DNA from: an uncultured Eubacteriales bacterium
GTDB taxonomy: Bacteria; Bacillota; Clostridia; Oscillospirales; Oscillospiraceae
Reading direction: 5' to 3'
Assembly: GCA_900546295.1 (NCBI GenBank)
Contig: URCK01000033.1
Span: 1-16,567 of the forward strand
DNA length: 16,567 bases
The notes under the pieces are model-generated. The model ran no database searches. It saw only the letters and a list, made by a program, of their open reading frames with translations, and had not been told where the DNA came from. The first letter of the stretch is position 1; each line of letters opens with the position of its first letter. The translations under genes and the position numbers were made by a program. This document shows, piece by piece, positions 1 through 5,658 of the stretch.

Positions 1-357
1 TGGGTCGGCTACTGCACGATCTACGGCGACAGCGCGGGCGCGTTCTCGCCGCTCGGCATGTACACAACCGAGGAGGTCATCGCGCTGGGCGCGGAGCTGG
101 GTCTGCCCGAGCGCTTCCTCATCAAGCCGCCGTCCGACGGCCTGACCGGCAAGACGGACGAGGACAACCTCGGCTTTACCTACCACGCGGTGAACGAGTA
201 CATCCGCAAGGGCGAGGTCGACCCCGCCATCAAGGAGCAGATCGACCGCAAGCACAAGGTGTCGAGATTCAAGTTCCAGACGCTTCCGGTGTATCAGAAC
301 GGGCTGCCGATCGTCCTGCCGGAGGAGACGGATTATTATAATCCGAATAAAAAGTAA
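1..357 (+). CDS. nadE: NH3-dependent NAD+ synthetase, second copy (3' part only)
   Basis: The reading frame is open from base 1 to a TAA at 355-357 and gives 118 residues. The start lies outside the window. It aligns without gaps to the last 118 residues of the complete nadE at 2092-2877, with 5 substitutions by my hand count, all conservative (I/V, K/R, V/I, L/I, E/D). It includes the YGDSAGAFSPLG and KPPSDGLTGKTDED segments of the C-terminal half of the synthetase. At DNA level there are about 40 mismatches in 357 bases, mostly silent and denser towards the 3' end, so this is an old or partly converted duplicate kept under protein-level selection and not a recent copy. NadE amidates nicotinic acid adenine dinucleotide to NAD+ using ATP. 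Whether this copy has the N-terminal SGGKDSS ATP-pyrophosphatase loop cannot be seen here. Confidence 0.9.
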   Translation, partial: WVGYCTIYGDSAGAFSPLGMYTTEEVIALGAELGLPERFLIKPPSDGLTGKTDEDNLGFTYHAVNEYIRKGEVDPAIKEQIDRKHKVSRFKFQTLPVYQNGLPIVLPEETDYYNPNKK

Positions 358-408
358 GCAGCGCGCAGCGCTGCACCTTAGTCCCTGCGTGCCGCAGGGG
401 TGCGAACA

Positions 409-446
409 AAGGGGGCCATTCTCTCACGTGAGAGAATGGCCCCCTT
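409..446. repeat. 38-base perfect palindrome, possible terminator of nadE copy
   Basis: Arms AAGGGGGCCATTCTCTCAC and its exact complement meet with no loop. It lies 51 bases after the nadE-copy stop codon. Only TT follows the descending arm on the + strand, so it is a weak intrinsic terminator at best. The core (AAAGGGGG, ATTCTC, CGTGAGAGAAT, CCCCTT) recurs at 5612-5651 behind gyrA, which suggests a dispersed repeat family. Confidence 0.8.
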
Positions 447-518
447 ACCTGGCAGCAGCGCCAAGCGCTGCATTACCCCTCCGCGCATCGCGCGGATAAG
501 CCAGTGCCCCTTTGGGCA

Positions 519-549
519 CAAAAAAAGAGCCATCCTTTCGGATGGCTCT
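519..549 (-). terminator. intrinsic terminator of rpsT
   Basis: On the - strand, 13 bases after the rpsT stop, AGAGCCATCC and GGATGGCTCT form a 10-bp stem closed by a GAAA tetraloop (526-549). The stem is followed directly by an uninterrupted T run. This is a textbook Rho-independent terminator. Confidence 0.93.
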
Positions 550-562
550 CATTTTCGCTCGA

Positions 563-826
563 TTAGCCAACGCTGTTGAGCTTCAGGGTCAGCGCGCTCT
601 TCTTGTGCGCGGCGTTATTCTTGTGCAGAATACCCTTTGCAGCAGCCTTGTCGACAGACTTCACTGCGACCTTGTAAGCGCTCTCGGCCTCGGTGCGATT
701 GCCTTCAGCGGCAGCCGCCTCGAACTTCTTGAGTGCGGTCTTCAGTGCGGACTTGTCGGCCTTGTTGCGCTCGTTACGCACACCAGACACGAGAACGCGC
801 TTCTTGGCAGACTTGATATTCGGCAA
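563..826 (-). CDS. rpsT: 30S ribosomal protein S20
   Basis: This 87-residue, very basic, alanine/lysine-rich protein begins MPNIKSAKKRV, the signature N-terminus of bacterial S20, a primary 16S rRNA binder of the small subunit that is almost entirely helical. The frame is open up to a GTG at 835, but that codon overlaps the Shine-Dalgarno GGAGGAGGT. I chose the TTG at 826-824, seven bases after that site, because it gives exactly the family N-terminus. A TTG start is less common and may limit translation. The gene has its own promoter (890-918) and terminator and is divergent from gpr, an arrangement often seen in Clostridia. Confidence 0.95.
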   Translation of the reverse strand: MPNIKSAKKRVLVSGVRNERNKADKSALKTALKKFEAAAAEGNRTEAESAYKVAVKSVDKAAAKGILHKNNAAHKKSALTLKLNSVG

Positions 827-889
827 ACCAAACACCTCCTCCGGTTGGAATTCGCTCCGGCAGACAAAAAATCCACCGTGCAGAATGGT

Positions 890-918
890 ATTTTAGCAAA
901 GAATGCAAGAAATTGCAA
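890..918 (-). promoter_or_regulatory. sigma-A type promoter of rpsT
   Basis: Read on the - strand: TTGCAA (913-918), a 17-base spacer, and TAAAAT (890-895). Transcription would start near 883, giving a leader of about 55 bases with a strong GGAGGAGG site ahead of the TTG start. Confidence 0.7.
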
Positions 919-947
919 GCATTTTTTTGAAATTTTCCGATTTTTTT

Positions 948-976
948 GCATGACACAAAACTTTGTGGCAACAATA
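948..976 (+). promoter_or_regulatory. candidate sigma-G promoter of gpr
   Basis: GCATG at 948-952 fits the forespore sigma-G -35 pattern (G-H-A-T-R). After 17 bases comes AACAATA (970-976), a partial match to the CATNNTA-like -10. Expression of gpr by sigma-G in the forespore is known for Bacillus. The -10 match here is weak, so this is a positional suggestion only. Confidence 0.35.
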
Positions 977-1016
977 AGGGAGAAAAACAAGATTTAGTGA
1001 AAGAAGGCGGTCATTC

Positions 1017-1904
1017 ATGCTCATTCGACGCACGGACCTAACGCTGGAGGCGCACGAGCTCTGGCGCGGCGGACAGAAAACGCGGCGGCTTGCGGGGCTC
1101 GACAGCCGCAGCGTTTTTCGCCGCGGCTGCCGCGTGACGAGCGTCACGGTGCAAAGCGAGGAAGCCGCCCGCGCGCTCGGCAAGCCCTGCGGGCGCTATG
1201 TGACGCTCGACCTCTCTCCCCTTTTGCGCGGCGCGGAGGACACGGTCGGCCGCGCCGCGCGCGCCGTGGGTGCGGAGCTCAAGGCGCTGCTCGGCGAAAA
1301 GAGCCGCAGCGTGCTCGTCGCGGGGCTCGGCAACGCGCAGATGACGCCCGACGCCATCGGCCCAAAGAGCACGGAGCACATCCTCGTCACGCGGCACTTG
1401 GGAGAATCTCCGGTCTTCTCCGCGCTCGCGGCCGTCAGCGTGCTCACGCCGGGCGTGCTCGGCCGCACAGGCATTGAGTCGCTCGATCTCGTGCGCGGCG
1501 CGGTGCGGGCGGTGCAGCCCGATGCGCTCATCGTCATCGACGCGCTTGCCTCGCGCTCGCTCTCCCGCCTCTGCACGACCGTCCAGCTCTCCGATACCGG
1601 CATCGTGCCGGGCAGCGGCGTGGGTAATCACCGCTGCGCGCTGGACGAAAAGACCGTCGGCGTGCCGGTCTTCGCCATCGGCGTTCCCACTGTGGTCGAC
1701 GCGGCGACCCTGACGCTCGACGTGCTCGAGGACGCGGGAAAACCGGGCGTTGACCCCGCCGCGCTGCGCGGACACGAGACGGTCATGGTGACCACGCGCG
1801 ATATCGACGCGCAGATCGATCTGCTCGCGCGCGTCGTCGGCTACGGCATCGATCTTGCCCTCCAGCCGCTCTCCTTTGCCGAGGTCAGCGCGCTGCTGGG
1901 CTGA
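1017..1904 (+). CDS. gpr: spore germination protease GPR
   Basis: This 295-residue aspartic-type endopeptidase (MEROPS A25) degrades small acid-soluble proteins when spores germinate. Family landmarks are all present: LVAGLGNAQMTPDAIGPK (about 99-117), the LVTRHLGE block, LTPGVLGRTGIE, VIDALASRS, DTGIVPGSGVGNHR and GVPTVVDAAT. The two presumed catalytic aspartates are D112 (TPDAIGP) and D175 (VIDALA). The start is ATG at 1017, after a modest AAGAAGGCGG. No in-frame start exists between it and an upstream stop at 975-977. The protein begins MLIRRTDLTLE, essentially at the point where the mature Bacillus enzyme begins, so the usual inhibitory propeptide is missing or only a few residues long. 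The gene points at nadE and shares the 2051-2082 terminator. Confidence 0.96.
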   Translation: MLIRRTDLTLEAHELWRGGQKTRRLAGLDSRSVFRRGCRVTSVTVQSEEAARALGKPCGRYVTLDLSPLLRGAEDTVGRAARAVGAELKALLGEKSRSVLVAGLGNAQMTPDAIGPKSTEHILVTRHLGESPVFSALAAVSVLTPGVLGRTGIESLDLVRGAVRAVQPDALIVIDALASRSLSRLCTTVQLSDTGIVPGSGVGNHRCALDEKTVGVPVFAIGVPTVVDAATLTLDVLEDAGKPGVDPAALRGHETVMVTTRDIDAQIDLLARVVGYGIDLALQPLSFAEVSALLG

Positions 1905-2091
1905 AAAGTTTTACTTTTCCACAGGCAATTCATAATTTGTTTACAAGCGATTCAAACTTTAGCCAAGATTGACTGCTATCTTAATACTTGCAAAGGGGAA
2001 CTCCCCCCGATGTGATTTTCTCCCTCCTAAAAATACACACACAACACAGCAAAAAGCCCTCGCCTTGCGGCGGGGGCTTTTTGTGTCTTCC
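1905..2091. other. gpr-nadE convergent spacer
   Basis: The AT-rich first half contains TTTTCCACA (1915-1923), one mismatch from a DnaA box, within TTACTTTTCCACAGGCAA. That stretch is almost the same as a segment of the origin region at 13151-13166. The second half holds the shared terminator at 2051-2082. No gene or credible promoter was found. Confidence 0.5.
2051..2082. terminator. bidirectional terminator between gpr and nadE
   Basis: Arms AAAAAGCCCTCGCC and GGCGGGGGCTTTTT (one G-T wobble) flank a TTGC loop. The A run on one side and T run on the other make it work for gpr on the + strand and for nadE, whose stop is at 2092, on the - strand. Confidence 0.93.
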
Positions 2092-2877
2092 TTATTTTTT
2101 GTTGGGGTTGTAGTAGTCCGTCTCGTCGGGGATGACGATGGGAAGTCCGTTCTGATAGACGGGCAGCGTCTGGAACTTGAAGCGCGAAATTTTGTGCTTG
2201 CGGTCGATCTGCTCCTTGATGGCGGGGTCGACCTCGCCGCGGCGGACGTATTCGTTCACCGCATGATAGGTGAAGCCGAGGTTGTCCTCGTCGGTCTTGC
2301 CCGTCAGGCCGTCGGACGGCGGCTTGATGAGGAAGCGCTCGGGAAGACCCAGCTCCGCGCCCAGCGCGATGACTTCTTCGGTCGTGTACATCCCGAGCGG
2401 CGAGAAAGCGCCCGCGCTGTCGCCGTAGATCGTGCAGTAGCCCACCCAGTCCTCGGAGAGGTTGGAGGTGTTGAGCACGATGCCGCCGTCCACGCTCTGT
2501 GCGATAGCGTAGAGCGTTGCCATGCGGATGCGGGAGGGCAGGTTCACCTTCGTCTGGCGGCTCGCCTCGATGCCGACGCGGCCCATCTCGTCGAGAAGGC
2601 CCTTCGTGCCGCCCTGAATGTTGAAGGTGTAGCTGCGGATGCCGAGGTATTCTACAAGCCCGTTCGAATAGTCGATGTCCGGCTGCACGCCGTCGGGCAT
2701 CAGCACACCGACGACGTTCTCGCGCCCGTAGGCCGCGACGCTCAGCGCCGCGACGACGGAGCTGTCCTTGCCGCCGGAAATGCCGATGACGGCGGTCTTG
2801 CCGCCGCAGGCCTTCATCTGCGCGCGCATCCAGTCGAGAAGACCGGCAAGCTGCTGCTTTGCGTCAAACTGTTCCAT
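2092..2877 (-). CDS. nadE: NH3-dependent NAD+ synthetase
   Basis: This 261-residue N-type ATP pyrophosphatase makes NAD+ from deamido-NAD+, ATP and ammonia, the last step of NAD biosynthesis. The ATP loop SGGKDSS is at residues 34-40, followed by the NLPSRIRMATLYAIAQ helix, NTSNLSE and YGDSAGAFSPLG. The C-terminal LTGKTDED region closes over the substrate. No N-terminal nitrilase/glutaminase domain is present, so it should use free ammonia. The start is ATG at 2877, eight bases after AAGGAG. A terminator-like hairpin ends only 24 bases upstream of this start, with no room for a separate promoter between them. Expression therefore depends on passage through that hairpin, probably from the greA-rnhA operon. 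A closely related copy faces it at 1-357. Confidence 0.96.
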   Translation of the reverse strand: MEQFDAKQQLAGLLDWMRAQMKACGGKTAVIGISGGKDSSVVAALSVAAYGRENVVGVLMPDGVQPDIDYSNGLVEYLGIRSYTFNIQGGTKGLLDEMGRVGIEASRQTKVNLPSRIRMATLYAIAQSVDGGIVLNTSNLSEDWVGYCTIYGDSAGAFSPLGMYTTEEVIALGAELGLPERFLIKPPSDGLTGKTDEDNLGFTYHAVNEYVRRGEVDPAIKEQIDRKHKISRFKFQTLPVYQNGLPIVIPDETDYYNPNKK

Positions 2878-2901
2878 ACTTTTTGCTCCTTAAAATTACT
2901 T

Positions 2902-2928
2902 CAAAAAGATGGCGAAGCCATCTTTTTG
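2902..2928 (-). terminator. terminator or attenuator in front of nadE
   Basis: A perfect inverted repeat with 12-base arms (CAAAAAGATGGC and its complement) and a 3-base loop. On the - strand the loop is TTC and the stem ends in CTTTTT. It lies about 140 bases after the rnhA stop and 24 bases before the nadE ATG, with the nadE Shine-Dalgarno inside those 24 bases. It can act as the rnhA operon terminator or as an attenuator of nadE. Confidence 0.8.
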
Positions 2929-3066
2929 AGAGGGTTCTCACTCCGCTCTGTGCCTCGCCTCCGGCTCGACACTCGCTCCGCGCAAAGAGTTTTTTGCCAC
3001 GCGCAGGTCGCGGCAAAAAACTTTTCATTTGGTTTGCCGCCCGCAGGCGTCAAAATCTGCGATGCT
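2929..3066. repeat. structured spacer, candidate dispersed repeat
   Basis: This stretch between rnhA and the nadE hairpin contains imperfect self-complementary CG-rich text (CTCGCCTCCGGCTCG, ACTCGCTCCGCG) and a clean hairpin AGTTTTTTGCC/GGCAAAAAACT at 2988-2998/3012-3022. On the - strand the descending arm of that hairpin carries A, not T, so it is not a terminator. I see no gene. Its make-up resembles intergenic repeats of GC-rich Clostridia, an impression from memory and not a measured match. Confidence 0.45.
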
Positions 3067-3504
3067 TCACTTAAACTTATGCCATTCCGCGACCGCCATC
3101 TCATCACATCTGTTGTTGTACTCGTTCTCCGCGTGGCCTTTGACCCAGTGGTAGTGCAGCTCGTGCTGCGCGATGAGGTCGAGCAGCTGCTCCCAGAGAT
3201 CGACGTTCAGCGCGGGCTTTTTGTCGCTCTTCACCCAGCCGCGCTGTTTCCAGCCGTAGACCCAGCGCTTTTCAAGCGCGTCGATCACATAGCGCGAATC
3301 GGAATAAAGCTCGACGATGCACGGCTCTTTCAAGAGCCGCAGCGCCTCGATGACGGCGGTGAGCTCCATGCGGTTGTTGGTCGTGCTCGCCTCGCCGCCG
3401 GAGAGCTCGCGCTCGTGCGCGCCGTATTTGAGTACCGCGCCCCAGCCACCGGGGCCGGGATTGCCCGAGCACGCGCCGTCGGTATAGATAATGACCTGTT
3501 TCAT
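3067..3504 (-). CDS. rnhA: ribonuclease HI
   Basis: This 145-residue type 1 RNase H removes RNA from RNA-DNA hybrids such as R-loops and Okazaki primers. The complete catalytic set is visible: D9 (YTDGACSGNPGPGGWG), E47 (NNRMEL), D69 (YSDSRYV), H124 (VKGHAENEYNN) and D134 (RCDEMA). These numbers nearly coincide with E. coli RNase HI D10, E48, D70, H124 and D134. The basic protrusion (KRWVYGWKQRGWVKSDKK, residues 79-96) is present. The start is ATG at 3504, six bases after GAGG. That GAGG overlaps the greA stop, so the two genes are translationally coupled. A TTG four codons upstream is rejected because it precedes the Shine-Dalgarno. Confidence 0.97.
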   Translation of the reverse strand: MKQVIIYTDGACSGNPGPGGWGAVLKYGAHERELSGGEASTTNNRMELTAVIEALRLLKEPCIVELYSDSRYVIDALEKRWVYGWKQRGWVKSDKKPALNVDLWEQLLDLIAQHELHYHWVKGHAENEYNNRCDEMAVAEWHKFK

Positions 3505-3512
3505 GAATTTCC

Positions 3513-4016
3513 TCAATAAGAACTGATCTCGAGCGAGGAGTCGTCCTCGCCCGGCGTGATCTCGCGAATTTCGACCGTGTACTTCATCTCGGGCGAGACG
3601 ACGATCTCGACCCGGTCGCCGACCTTTTTCCCCAGCACGGCACGGCCCACGGGCGATTCCTTGCTGATGAGCCCCTTGAGCGCGTTCTGGCGCAGCGTGG
3701 TCACAAGCTGGATGGTCTGCTCTTTCCCCAGCTTTTCGTTAAAGAGCAGAACATGGTCGAAAAGGCCGACCGTGCCGGCCTTTTCCTCCACCTCGATGAC
3801 CTTTGCCGTGGCGATCATGCGCTCTAGGTAGCGGATGCGGCTCTCGTTGCGGTTTTTCTCCTGCTTGGCGACCTTGTACTCGTAATTTTCGCTCAGATCG
3901 CCGAACGCGCGCGCCGTCTGCACATCCTCGATGAGCTTGGGGCGCAATTCAAGACGGCGATGCTCCAGCTCCGCTTTCATCTTCTCGATGTCGACCTTCG
4001 TCAGTTCGTCGTACAT
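3513..4016 (-). CDS. greA: transcription elongation factor GreA
   Basis: This 167-residue Gre factor rescues backtracked RNA polymerase by stimulating transcript cleavage through the secondary channel. Residues 1-80 form the antiparallel coiled coil with the tip motif GDLSEN (39-44), whose D40 and E43 bring the metal. The C-terminal FKBP-like domain carries ISKESPVGRAVLGKKVGD. Text after the tip (YEYKVAKQEKNRNESRI) differs from the usual AEYDAAKEEQ form, marking a divergent clostridial subgroup. I chose the ATG at 4016, preceded by AAGGAAG. The frame extends upstream, but that part overlaps the preceding gene and is not family-like. It is the fourth gene of the leftward operon, 22 bases after the SHOCT gene and 8 bases before rnhA. 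Confidence 0.93.
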   Translation of the reverse strand: MYDELTKVDIEKMKAELEHRRLELRPKLIEDVQTARAFGDLSENYEYKVAKQEKNRNESRIRYLERMIATAKVIEVEEKAGTVGLFDHVLLFNEKLGKEQTIQLVTTLRQNALKGLISKESPVGRAVLGKKVGDRVEIVVSPEMKYTVEIREITPGEDDSSLEISSY

Positions 4017-4038
4017 AGTGTGTTCGCTTCCTTTTTTC

Positions 4039-4530
4039 TCAATCCCTGCTCTGCGCGTGCGCCTTCTTGACGCGCGCGACGCGCTGGGCGTATTCCTCAC
4101 GGTCGAGAATGCCCGCCTCGTATAAGATCTTCAGGCTCTCGAGCCGGTCTGCGCAGCTGTCCATGTGGACGGAGTGGACCTCGCTGCGGTCGGCCTGCTT
4201 TTTCCGCGCAAGCTCCCAGCGCTTTTCGCTGTGCGCGCGCTCGTCGGCGTGGCGCTGCTCGTTTCTCTCCCACTCGTCGGCACGGTGCTGCTTGTGGAGC
4301 GCCTTGATCTCCGTCGGGCTCGGGTGCTTTTTTTGCGTCTGTTCGCGCAGCGCGTCCAGCTCCCTGCGCGCGCTTTTGACCTTTTCGGCCAGCGCGTCGC
4401 TCTCGTTCACGCGAAACGGCGTCATTTCGCCGCTCTTTTTCTCCGGCGCTCCACTCCCGTTCTGCTCGGCGATCATCGCGGACTTCAGGATGAACACGAT
4501 GACAATGACGATGAACATCAATCCAGCCAT
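4039..4530 (-). CDS. SHOCT-domain protein with N-terminal membrane anchor
   Basis: This 163-residue protein has one hydrophobic segment at residues 4-16, a long highly charged, likely helical or coiled stretch (45-115, rich in E, R, K, H and Q) and a C-terminal SHOCT domain (129-157, RLESLKILYEAGILDREEY). SHOCT is a short helical domain thought to mediate oligomerisation; no enzyme motif is visible. The start is ATG at 4530, eight bases after AAGGAG. It is the third of three consecutive SHOCT genes, 18 bases after the second and 22 bases before greA. Shared C-termini suggest the three products associate at the membrane, which is inference. I do not recognise a named gene. Confidence 0.82.
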   Translation of the reverse strand: MAGLMFIVIVIVFILKSAMIAEQNGSGAPEKKSGEMTPFRVNESDALAEKVKSARRELDALREQTQKKHPSPTEIKALHKQHRADEWERNEQRHADERAHSEKRWELARKKQADRSEVHSVHMDSCADRLESLKILYEAGILDREEYAQRVARVKKAHAQSRD

Positions 4531-4548
4531 ATACTGCGCTCCTTCCTC

Positions 4549-4914
4549 TTACAAACGGCCCAGTATCTCCTTGCGCTTTTCCTGATACTCCTCTTCCGTA
4601 ATGAGGCGGCGGTCGTAAAGGGTCTGCAATTCCGCGAGCCGCACCTCCGCATCGGATTTACCGCCCTCTGCGCCGTCTTCCGTATCGTCGGTGATCTCAT
4701 AGCCGCCGTTATACTTCACAACGCCCGCGGCCATCAGGAAATTGTAAATGCCCATGCCGAAGGCCATCAGGCACCAGATGGCCTTAAAGCCGATCAGCGC
4801 GCCCATATCCATATCCGGAATGGCAAAAAGGCCGAATATGCCCATCGCACAGCCGATGATACCGCCAAAGATGCATGCGCCCTTGCTGGGCTTATAGTGG
4901 ATATTTCGTCTCAT
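4549..4914 (-). CDS. two-helix membrane protein with SHOCT domain
   Basis: A 121-residue protein. A basic N-terminus (MRRNIHYKPSKG) precedes two hydrophobic, glycine-rich segments (about 13-33 and 45-64) joined by IPDMDMG. Then come an acidic linker (TDDTEDGAEGGKSD) and a C-terminal SHOCT domain (92-120, LAELQTLYDRRLITEEEY). By the positive-inside rule both ends are probably cytoplasmic. The start is ATG at 4914, six bases after GAGGAGG. An upstream GTG lies inside that ribosome site and is rejected. The stop codon of the preceding gene (4926-4928) also overlaps this ribosome site, so translation is likely coupled. Function unknown. Confidence 0.83.
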   Translation of the reverse strand: MRRNIHYKPSKGACIFGGIIGCAMGIFGLFAIPDMDMGALIGFKAIWCLMAFGMGIYNFLMAAGVVKYNGGYEITDDTEDGAEGGKSDAEVRLAELQTLYDRRLITEEEYQEKRKEILGRL

Positions 4915-4925
4915 GGGAAACCTCC

Positions 4926-5459
4926 TCACAGCTTTTTCCTGCGTGCGTCATACTCTTCTTTGCTCAAAATTCCCGCTTCGTAGAGGGTCTTGAGATTCTT
5001 TTGCCTCTCTTCCCGGCCGGTATCCTCGTTTCGCGGCGCGGACTTTTCCACAGCCTGTTGAAAAGTGGGCGCACGCACCGCCTGTTCCTTCTTTTTCCAC
5101 GGCATTGCCGCGCGGACGAAACAGGCCGCCGCACCGACACCCAGCGCGCACGCGCCGAGAAGATGCATCTCTTTGTCCTGCAATTCATTCTCGCGCAGCA
5201 TTTCCTGATTGAAGCGTTTGCCGCCTCCTGTGTCGAAAACGATCTCGCCCGACTCAAGTTCGATCACAACGCCGTTCACTTCCTTCTCCGGCGCGGTCCG
5301 CGGGCAGATCAACGCCAGCGCCGCACCCAGCAAAATCACGCCGAGCACGATCATGCCCGGGCGGGTATTGATGGCGCGCAGCACCTCCATATTGTTCTCG
5401 TGTTTGCGCTGCTGCTGGCGCTCTATTGCGTCGCTCAGCGACTTTAAAATATCCGCCAC
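4926..5459 (-). CDS. two-helix membrane protein with SHOCT domain, first of three
   Basis: A 177-residue protein. An N-terminal charged helix (MADILKSLSDAIERQQQRKHE) is followed by a hydrophobic segment (36-53) and a loop of about 45 residues with alternating strands (VNGVVIELESGEIVFDTGGG). A second hydrophobic segment (99-117), a basic linker and a SHOCT domain (154-177, LKTLYEAGILSKEEY) follow. The start is GTG at 5459, eight bases after GAGGAGG. Its stop sits in the ribosome site of the next gene. It heads the leftward operon of three SHOCT genes, greA and rnhA. It is not recognised as a named family beyond SHOCT, and nothing enzymatic is visible. Confidence 0.8.
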   Translation of the reverse strand: MADILKSLSDAIERQQQRKHENNMEVLRAINTRPGMIVLGVILLGAALALICPRTAPEKEVNGVVIELESGEIVFDTGGGKRFNQEMLRENELQDKEMHLLGACALGVGAAACFVRAAMPWKKKEQAVRAPTFQQAVEKSAPRNEDTGREERQKNLKTLYEAGILSKEEYDARRKKL

Positions 5460-5658
5460 TGCCGTGCCCTCCTCTTTTTTTCTCTATTCTACCGAAGAGA
5501 GGTCTTGCTTTCCAGCAAGCTGTGGTTTACATCCGTACTTTATCGCGCCACTTTGATGTTACATCGTGTCTTTTCGCTCACTGAGGGAGGAAAACTGCCC
5601 GCCGCTGCCTTCAAAGGGGGTATTCTCCCGCGTGAGAGAATATCCCCTTTGCATTTGC
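5460..5658. other. gyrA to SHOCT-operon spacer
   Basis: The gyrA end carries the 5612-5651 hairpin. The other end must hold the promoter for the SHOCT-greA-rnhA operon. The only -10-like hexamer I see is TAGAAT (5486-5491, - strand), which has no good -35 at 16-18 bases. A small inverted repeat CTTGCT/AGCAAG lies at 5503-5518. No gene is present. Confidence 0.4.
5612..5651. terminator. long hairpin behind gyrA, related to 409-446
   Basis: It begins 8 bases after the gyrA stop on the - strand. CAAAGGGGGTATTCTC (5612-5627) pairs with GAGAATATCCCCTTTG (5636-5651), with one G-T wobble. The following T run is short (TTT within the stem end), so termination is plausible but not textbook. Its sequence core matches the palindrome at 409-446, so it may be a repeat element recruited as a terminator. 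Confidence 0.7.

Larger units (their letters stand above)
358..562. repeat. hairpin-dense spacer between nadE copy and rpsT
   Basis: This 205-base gap has no gene but holds at least seven inverted repeats in a row: GCAGCGCTGC (365-374), CCCTGCG/CGCAGGG (383-389/393-399), a 38-base palindrome (409-446), GCAGCGC/GCGCTGC (455-461/465-471), CCGCGC/GCGCGG (481-486/490-495), GTGCCC/GGGCAC (504-509/514-519) and the rpsT terminator (526-549). All pairs are exact as read. The 409-446 palindrome may terminate the nadE copy; the rest is unexplained and looks like a composite intergenic repeat. Confidence 0.75.

Noticed and set aside
358..562. A CRISPR array in the repeat-rich spacer
   Set aside because: The repeats are inverted pairs of differing sequence, with no regular direct repeats or spacers.
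2902..3022. A complete insertion sequence or MITE with terminal repeats
   Set aside because: I could not find matching terminal inverted repeats plus target-site duplication at the ends; only internal hairpins are supported.
3020..3060. TTGACG on the - strand after rnhA as a -35 for nadE
   Set aside because: The sequence 17 bases downstream (AAATGA) does not resemble a -10 box.
1969..3519. A 516-codon + strand open frame across nadE and rnhA, and similar ones at 13135-14571 and 9223-10212
   Set aside because: Each is a shadow of well-supported genes on the other strand and starts in non-coding DNA with no ribosome site.
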